A stretch of 10,337 bases of DNA from Oscillospiraceae bacterium (GTDB taxonomy: Bacteria; Bacillota; Clostridia; Oscillospirales; Ruminococcaceae). Below are positions 6,746 through 10,337 of the stretch, in pieces (position 1 is the first letter of the stretch; every line of letters begins with the position of its first letter). The translations under genes were made by a program, and so were the position numbers. The notes beneath the pieces were generated by a model. It was not told the origin of the DNA, did not search any database, and was given only the letters and a program-made list of their open reading frames with translations. Location of the stretch: the NCBI GenBank assembly GCA_017828935.1, contig JAGAUG010000048.1, positions 1 to 10,337 on the forward strand, written 5' to 3'.

Positions 6746-7270
6746 ATGAAAACTAAATTCAAAAAAAATAAAATATTTAAAATATCAAGTCTATTATTAA
6801 CTTCGGTTTTGATGACAAGTGTTTCAGGTTGCAATAAAAATCAGTCTGAATCAAGCGAAGCAATAGACTTATCAACTAGCTATATTTCGAATTATATAAA
6901 AAATAACGTGGTTTTTAAAGACGATCTTCAAAAAATAGACGACGAGGAAATCCTTCAAAAACTTTACCCAGGAATCGATATAAGCTATATTTCTGAGTTT
7001 TCTGTCAGCACAAGCGCATCAGGCGCAACAGCCGAAGAACTTTCGATTTTTAAATTAAATAATAAAGCTTATATCGACGACATCAAACAAATAATTAATA
7101 ATAGAATTGCTGAGCAAAAATCTAATTTTGAAAATTATATTCCCGAAGAAGTTTATAAAATCGAAAATAGCGTTATTAACGAAAATAAAGACGAAAATAT
7201 CGTTGCTTATATTTCTTGTGATACTCCAGACGATATTGAAATTTTATTTGAAAAATTATATAATAAATAA
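6746..7270 (+). CDS. DUF4358-type lipoprotein
   Basis: This is a predicted 174-residue secreted lipoprotein. It begins with a basic region (KTKFKKNK), then a hydrophobic segment (about 12-25) and a lipobox VSGC with C29 as the lipidated residue. A Ser/Asn/Glu-rich tether leads to the globular part. Residues of about 97-145 resemble DUF4358: AEELSIFKLNN is followed by a helix with NNRIAEQKSNFENYIPEE and a conserved Tyr-Pro pattern. The biochemical role of this family is not known to me. ATG 6746 is preceded by AGGA (6733-6736) with 9 nt spacing. The gene lies 35 bp behind the SGNH hydrolase, and both products should sit outside the membrane, which suggests a shared envelope task. The end of the gene overlaps a promoter candidate for rubrerythrin. 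The lipoprotein call is strong; the family assignment is from memory of its pattern. Confidence 0.8.
   Translation: MKTKFKKNKIFKISSLLLTSVLMTSVSGCNKNQSESSEAIDLSTSYISNYIKNNVVFKDDLQKIDDEEILQKLYPGIDISYISEFSVSTSASGATAEELSIFKLNNKAYIDDIKQIINNRIAEQKSNFENYIPEEVYKIENSVINENKDENIVAYISCDTPDDIEILFEKLYNK
7236..7264 (+). promoter_or_regulatory. Near-consensus sigma-A promoter for rubrerythrin
   Basis: TTGAAA (7236-7241) and a perfect TATAAT (7259-7264) are spaced by 17 bp, inside the last codons of the lipoprotein gene. Transcription would start near 7271, giving a leader of about 50 nt to the rubrerythrin ATG at 7322. This is the second-best promoter in the window. Confidence 0.55.
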
Positions 7271-7277
7271 TAATTAT
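7267..7277 (+). promoter_or_regulatory. PerR-box-like dyad at the predicted rubrerythrin transcription start
   Basis: ATAATAATTAT is a perfect 5-1-5 inverted repeat identical to the core of the PerR box (TTATAATnATTATAA). The outer TT/AA positions do not match. It lies just downstream of the -10 element, where a bound repressor would block initiation. Rubrerythrin is a known PerR target in some clostridia. The site is all A/T in an AT-rich gap, so chance is a real alternative. Confidence 0.3.
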
Positions 7278-7321
7278 GTTTATTTATAAAAAAATATATT
7301 TTATCTTGGAGGTTATTTAAA

Positions 7322-7861
7322 ATGGATTTATTAGGTTCAAAAACAGAACAAAATTTAAGAAGTGCCTTTGCTGGCGAGTCTCAAGCTAGAAACAAATATT
7401 CTTTTTTTGCGTCTCAAGCTAAAAAAGAAGGCTATAATCAAATAGCTGATATATTTCAAGAGACGGCTGAAAACGAAAAAGAACATGCTAAAATTTGGTT
7501 TAAGTTACTTAACGACGACGGGATCCCGATGACAGTTAATAACTTAGACGACGCCGCTAACGGCGAACTTTATGAGTGGTCTCAAATGTACAAAAAATTT
7601 GCTGAAGAAGCTAAAGAAGAAGGCTTTTATCAAATAGCTGTTTTATTTGAAAAAGTTGCTCAAATCGAAAAGATGCACCAAGAGAGATATTTAGCTTTAC
7701 TCGAAAATATAAAAACAAACCAAGTTTTTTCTAAAAACTACTCTGCTGAATGGATCTGTACTAACTGCGGTCACACTTTAGAGTCTAAAAATGCGCCTGA
7801 AAAGTGTCCTGTTTGTAGCCATCCAACAGCTTATTTTAAACTCAGATGTGAAAATTATTAA
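7322..7861 (+). CDS. rbr: Rubrerythrin (diiron peroxidase with rubredoxin domain)
   Basis: Rubrerythrin reduces hydrogen peroxide to water in the cytoplasm of anaerobes, using a ferritin-like diiron site and a rubredoxin-like FeS4 centre. The 179-residue protein is close to the usual length. The four-helix part shows iron-ligand patterns: E19 in AGESQARNKY, E52xxH55 in ENEKEH, E95/E96 in FAEEAKEEG, and E116xxH119 in IEKMH. The C-terminal rubredoxin-like module has C146xxC149 and C162xxC165 (WICTNCG and KCPVC). ATG 7322 has a strong GGAGG (7308-7312) 9 nt upstream. A good promoter with a PerR-like dyad precedes it, so it may be transcribed separately from the envelope pair. Its stop codon lies in the first unit of a 15-bp tandem repeat that fills the gap to glyA. 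Its presence fits an anaerobic, oxygen-exposed lifestyle. Confidence 0.96.
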   Translation: MDLLGSKTEQNLRSAFAGESQARNKYSFFASQAKKEGYNQIADIFQETAENEKEHAKIWFKLLNDDGIPMTVNNLDDAANGELYEWSQMYKKFAEEAKEEGFYQIAVLFEKVAQIEKMHQERYLALLENIKTNQVFSKNYSAEWICTNCGHTLESKNAPEKCPVCSHPTAYFKLRCENY

Positions 7862-7900
7862 TTTAAATATTTTTAATTTAAATATTTTTAATTTAAATTT
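7858..7900 (+). repeat. 15-bp tandem repeat (nearly three copies) between rbr and glyA
   Basis: The unit TTAATTTAAATATTT occurs at 7858-7872 and 7873-7887, with a third, shortened copy TTAATTTAAATTT at 7888-7900. The first unit contains the rubrerythrin stop codon and the last ends just before the glyA ribosome binding site (7901-7908). Each unit holds AATTTAAAT-type self-complementary sequence. There is no GC-rich stem, so it is not a typical terminator. Confidence 0.85.
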
Positions 7901-7917
7901 AGAAAGGACTTGAATTT

Positions 7918-9177
7918 ATGTATAATAAAATTAATGGATTTATTGATATTATAAAAAATGTCGATCCTGAAATAGCGATTCAAATAGATAGGGAACTCGA
8001 TAGACAACAAAATAATTTAGAGCTAATTGCTTCTGAAAATATTGTCTCTGAAGCTGTTTTAGCGGCGATGGGGACTATCTTAACAAATAAATATGCCGAA
8101 GGCTACCCAAGTAAAAGATATTACGGCGGTTGTAAATTTGTCGACGAAGTCGAATCTCTCGCAATTAACCGAGTAAAAAAATTATTTGGCGCTGAACATG
8201 CAAATGTTCAGCCCCACTCAGGTTCTCAAGCTAATGCTGCTGTTTATAACGCCTTTCTTAAGCCTGGCGATTTAGTCTTAGGGATGAATCTAGCCCACGG
8301 CGGTCATTTAACACACGGAAGCCCTGTAAATTTCTCTGGGCTAACTTATAATTTTATATCTTACGGTGTTGACCCGGAAAGTCATTTAATAAATTACGAA
8401 GAAGTTTATAATCTCGCAATAGAAAAAAAGCCAAAGATGATTATCGCCGGAGCGAGCGCTTACCCTCGAGCAATAGACTTTAAAAAATTTAGAGAGATAG
8501 CCGACAGTTGCGGAGCAATTCTAATGGTCGATATGGCTCATATAGCTGGACTTGTAGCTGCTGGTCTTCACCAGTCTCCAGTTGAATTTGCTGACATAGT
8601 TACTTCAACAACACACAAAACTCTCAGAGGTCCAAGAGGCGGATTAATTTTATCAAAAGAAAAGTTCGCTAAAGCAATAGATAAAGCAATTTTCCCTGGA
8701 ATCCAAGGTGGACCATTGATGCACATAATCGCAGCTAAAGCCGTTGCTTTTAAAGAAGCGTTAGAACCAGAGTTTAATATATATCAACAAAATATAGTTA
8801 AGAATTCAAAAGCTCTAGCTAACGGTCTCTTAGAAAAAGGGGTCGAGCTTATCTCTGGCGGAACTGATAATCATTTATTAATTATTAATTTAATAAATAC
8901 GTCTAAAACTGGAAAAGACTTAGAATCTCAGCTTGACGAAGTTAATATTACTGTTAATAAAAACACAATTCCTAATGACCCAGAGGGGCCGTTTATAACT
9001 AGCGGAGTTAGAATTGGAACTCCAGCTGTTACAACTCGCGGTTTAGTTGAATCAGATATGAAAAAAATAGCTGAGCTTATTAGCCTAACTATAAACGACT
9101 TTGAAAATAATCGCGATAATATTAAAAACCAAGTAAGAGATTTGTGTAACAAATATCCAATTGTCTTATCTAAATAA
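7918..9177 (+). CDS. glyA: Serine hydroxymethyltransferase
   Basis: GlyA is a cytoplasmic PLP enzyme that interconverts serine plus tetrahydrofolate with glycine plus 5,10-methylene-tetrahydrofolate, the main source of one-carbon units. The 419-residue length is normal. Visible signatures include the N-terminal ELIASENIVS (about 35-44), NKYAEGYPSKRYYGG (57-71), and HSGSQANAAVY (100-110). VDMAHIAGL holds D205 and H208. The PLP-lysine segment STTHKTLRGPRGG has K234 as the Schiff-base lysine. The C-terminal GVRIGTPAVTTRG is at about 363-375. ATG 7918 is preceded by AGAAAGGA (7901-7908) with 9 nt spacing. No convincing promoter is seen in the repeat-filled gap upstream, so read-through from rbr is likely. 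A long hairpin with a T tract follows 50 bp after the stop. The identification is secure. Confidence 0.98.
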   Translation: MYNKINGFIDIIKNVDPEIAIQIDRELDRQQNNLELIASENIVSEAVLAAMGTILTNKYAEGYPSKRYYGGCKFVDEVESLAINRVKKLFGAEHANVQPHSGSQANAAVYNAFLKPGDLVLGMNLAHGGHLTHGSPVNFSGLTYNFISYGVDPESHLINYEEVYNLAIEKKPKMIIAGASAYPRAIDFKKFREIADSCGAILMVDMAHIAGLVAAGLHQSPVEFADIVTSTTHKTLRGPRGGLILSKEKFAKAIDKAIFPGIQGGPLMHIIAAKAVAFKEALEPEFNIYQQNIVKNSKALANGLLEKGVELISGGTDNHLLIINLINTSKTGKDLESQLDEVNITVNKNTIPNDPEGPFITSGVRIGTPAVTTRGLVESDMKKIAELISLTINDFENNRDNIKNQVRDLCNKYPIVLSK

Positions 9178-9228
9178 AATATATTTTTATAAATAATTTT
9201 ATAAATACATAAACAAGACAATAAAATT

Positions 9229-9280
9229 AAAAATAGGGTCTTGTCTGGATTTGATAAACCCAAGATAGACCCTGTTTTTT
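9229..9280 (+). terminator. Long hairpin with T tract: rho-independent terminator after glyA (or attenuator before the RCK gene)
   Basis: Positions 9229-9241 pair with 9267-9279 in a 13-bp stem containing one G-T pair (AGGGTCT with AGACCCT, flanked by A5 with T5). An inner helix extends it (9244-9248 with 9260-9265), with a small loop near 9249-9258. TTTTTT at 9275-9280 follows the stem. The A run on the 5' arm could make it work on both strands. It lies 50 bp after glyA and 30 bp before the RCK gene start, so it most simply ends the glyA transcript. A competing upstream pairing is described in the findings. Confidence 0.75.
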
Positions 9281-9296
9281 GTTTATATAAAATTTC

Positions 9297-9300
9297 GGAG
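9297..9300 (+). promoter_or_regulatory. Ribosome binding site deciding the RCK gene start
   Basis: GGAG at 9297-9300 lies 9 nt before ATG 9310. An in-frame TTG at 9241 would start translation inside the hairpin stem and add 23 residues that do not belong to the Rossmann fold, so ATG 9310 is preferred. Confidence 0.65.
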
Positions 9301-9309
9301 AATTCTAAA

Positions 9310-9933
9310 ATGAATATATTAATTGTCGGGTGCGGAAAGGTTGGTTCTCAGCTAGCTAATTTATTAGATTCTCAAGGCCACGATGTCGTTATCGTCGACC
9401 CTTTGGCTGAGAATTTTGATTTATTAGATCCTGATTTTAGTGGCTATACAGTTACTGGTCTCCCTATTGATCAAGATATATTAAGACAAGCTGGGATCGA
9501 AGGCTGTGACGTTGTCGCTGCGGTAACTCGCGAAGACAATGTTAATATAATGGTCTCTGAAGTCGCTAGTAAAATATTTAATATAAAAAATATTATTACG
9601 AGAATTTATGACCCACATCGCGAAAGTACTTTTTCTAAATTTGGACTAAAAACAATTTGTCCAACTAATATGACGGTCGCTGCTATTTGTGCTTCGATCA
9701 ATAACGAAATAAATACACAGGAACTTCACTTCGATAATTTTACTGTTTCTTTTTCGGTTATAAAAGTTCCGAAACAGTATGTCGGAAAACATATTTCGAT
9801 TATTAACGAAAACAGCGACATTAACGAAAAATTATTCGGTGTTATATCTGATAATAATATAATATTTAGCCAAGACTGTGATTTTAAACTAAAAGAAACA
9901 GACCAGCTAATATTTTCAAGAATTACTGATTAA
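9310..9933 (+). CDS. TrkA/KtrA-type (RCK domain) K+ transport regulatory protein
   Basis: This 207-residue cytoplasmic protein has the two-part layout of TrkA-family potassium transport regulators. The N-terminal Rossmann RCK domain (about 1-120) begins MNILIVGCGKVG with the GxGxxG nucleotide loop (G7, G9, G12) and an acidic residue at the end of strand 2 (D30 in VIVD). It continues with the typical DVVAAVTREDNVN and IITRIYDPHR. A TrkA_C-like ligand-binding domain follows (about 135-205), ending in KLKETDQLIFSRI. Such proteins bind NAD(H) or ATP, and sometimes c-di-AMP in the C-domain, to gate a TrkH/KtrB-type channel. No channel gene and no second RCK gene is present in the window, although in many clostridia two such genes are adjacent. 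The start is ATG 9310, preceded by GGAG. metK follows after 51 bp with no terminator between. Confidence 0.9.
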   Translation: MNILIVGCGKVGSQLANLLDSQGHDVVIVDPLAENFDLLDPDFSGYTVTGLPIDQDILRQAGIEGCDVVAAVTREDNVNIMVSEVASKIFNIKNIITRIYDPHRESTFSKFGLKTICPTNMTVAAICASINNEINTQELHFDNFTVSFSVIKVPKQYVGKHISIINENSDINEKLFGVISDNNIIFSQDCDFKLKETDQLIFSRITD

Positions 9934-9984
9934 AATTAAAATTAAATTTAATTAAAATAAAAAAAATAGAAAGAAGTTTATGTT

Positions 9985-10337
9985 ATGAGTGATTTTTTAT
10001 TTACTTCTGAATCTGTAACAGAAGGGCATCCAGATAAAATATGTGATCAGATTTCTGACGGTGTTTTAGATGCGATTTTATCAAAAGACCCTTTTGGTCG
10101 AGTTGCTTGCGAAACAACAGTAACTACTGGTCAAGTTATGATTATGGGCGAAATAACAACTAGTTGCTATGTAGATATCCCAAAGATCGCGAGAAATATT
10201 ATAAAAGACATCGGCTACGATAACGCTTTGTATGGATTTGATTATAAATCATGTTCTGTTCTCAGCTCGATCGATGAACAATCTAGCGATATTGCTTTGG
10301 GTGTCGATAATTGTTTAGAATCTAAAAAAAATAATAA
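9985..10337 (+). CDS. metK: S-adenosylmethionine synthetase, 3' end outside the window
   Basis: MetK makes S-adenosylmethionine from methionine and ATP in the cytoplasm. Only the first 117 codons are inside the window; the frame is open to the last base. The family N-terminus is clear: TSESVTEGHPDKICDQISD carries H15 and D17. CETTVTTGQVMIMGEI contains E43 and E56, and IDEQSSDIALGV contains Q99. These correspond to E. coli H14, D16, E42, E55 and Q98 with a constant offset of one. The QSSDIAL wording differs from the common QSPDIAQ loop. ATG 9985 is preceded by AGAAAGAAG (9968-9976) with 8 nt spacing; an ATG at 9980 runs into a stop after one codon. The 51-bp leader is almost pure A/T and is too short for a SAM riboswitch. 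It may be cotranscribed with the RCK gene. Confidence 0.97.
   Translation, partial: MSDFLFTSESVTEGHPDKICDQISDGVLDAILSKDPFGRVACETTVTTGQVMIMGEITTSCYVDIPKIARNIIKDIGYDNALYGFDYKSCSVLSSIDEQSSDIALGVDNCLESKKNN

Noticed and set aside
7291..7302. AAAATATATTTT palindrome upstream of rbr as an operator or terminator
   Set aside because: It is a pure A/T palindrome of the sort expected by chance in this composition, and without GC pairs it would not form a stable terminator.
8928..9263. 111-codon minus-strand open frame across the glyA end and the hairpin
   Set aside because: It is opposite conserved glyA sequence and would cross the terminator; no recognisable domain or ribosome binding site supports it.
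9934..9984. Possible SAM riboswitch before metK
   Set aside because: The leader is only 51 bp, almost pure A/T, with no GC stems; the 14-bp palindrome AATTAAATTTAATT (9940-9953) is low-complexity sequence.

Overview
This is a strongly AT-rich window with eleven protein genes, all on the plus strand and closely spaced. It reads as part of the chromosome of a low-GC, Gram-positive, probably anaerobic bacterium of the Clostridia type. The signs are an mcsA-mcsB-clpC protein quality-control block, rubrerythrin, a DUF4358 lipoprotein, the MEP isoprenoid pathway (ispE), AGGAGG-type ribosome binding sites and frequent TTG starts. Tryptophan is encoded by TGG and no in-frame TGA was met, so the genetic code is standard. 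I cannot name a genus. No tRNA, rRNA, CRISPR, insertion sequence or phage gene was found.

Layout. Positions 1-104 hold a clear extended -10 promoter. It drives an AlkD-like DNA alkylation repair gene (105-806), followed by ispE (844-1728). Next come mcsA (1791-2291), mcsB (2284-3312, overlapping mcsA by 8 bp) and clpC (3363-5795). Together these encode the arginine-phosphorylation and unfoldase branch of protein quality control. The usual first gene of that operon, the repressor ctsR, is missing here, with ispE in its place, and I see no CtsR or CIRCE operator. Behind clpC lie a membrane-anchored SGNH/GDSL hydrolase (5835-6710) and a DUF4358 lipoprotein (6746-7270), which look like a cell-envelope pair.

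A near-consensus promoter inside the end of the lipoprotein gene, followed by a PerR-box-like dyad, precedes rubrerythrin (7322-7861). Then come glyA (7918-9177), a long hairpin terminator (9229-9280), a single TrkA/RCK-type K+ transport regulator (9310-9933) and the first 117 codons of metK (9985 to the window end). GlyA and MetK belong to linked one-carbon and methionine/SAM metabolism.

Most genes are conserved housekeeping genes, and I do not see a convincing new defence or mobile system. The points worth a second look are the ctsR-less clp operon, the SGNH-DUF4358 pair, the hairpin with a competing upstream pairing before the RCK gene, the possible PerR control of rubrerythrin, the odd start of the alkylation-repair gene, and a marked tendency for C-ending codons to precede G-starting codons. 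Intergenic gaps are all under 135 bp, so no stretch over 300 bases lacks a gene.
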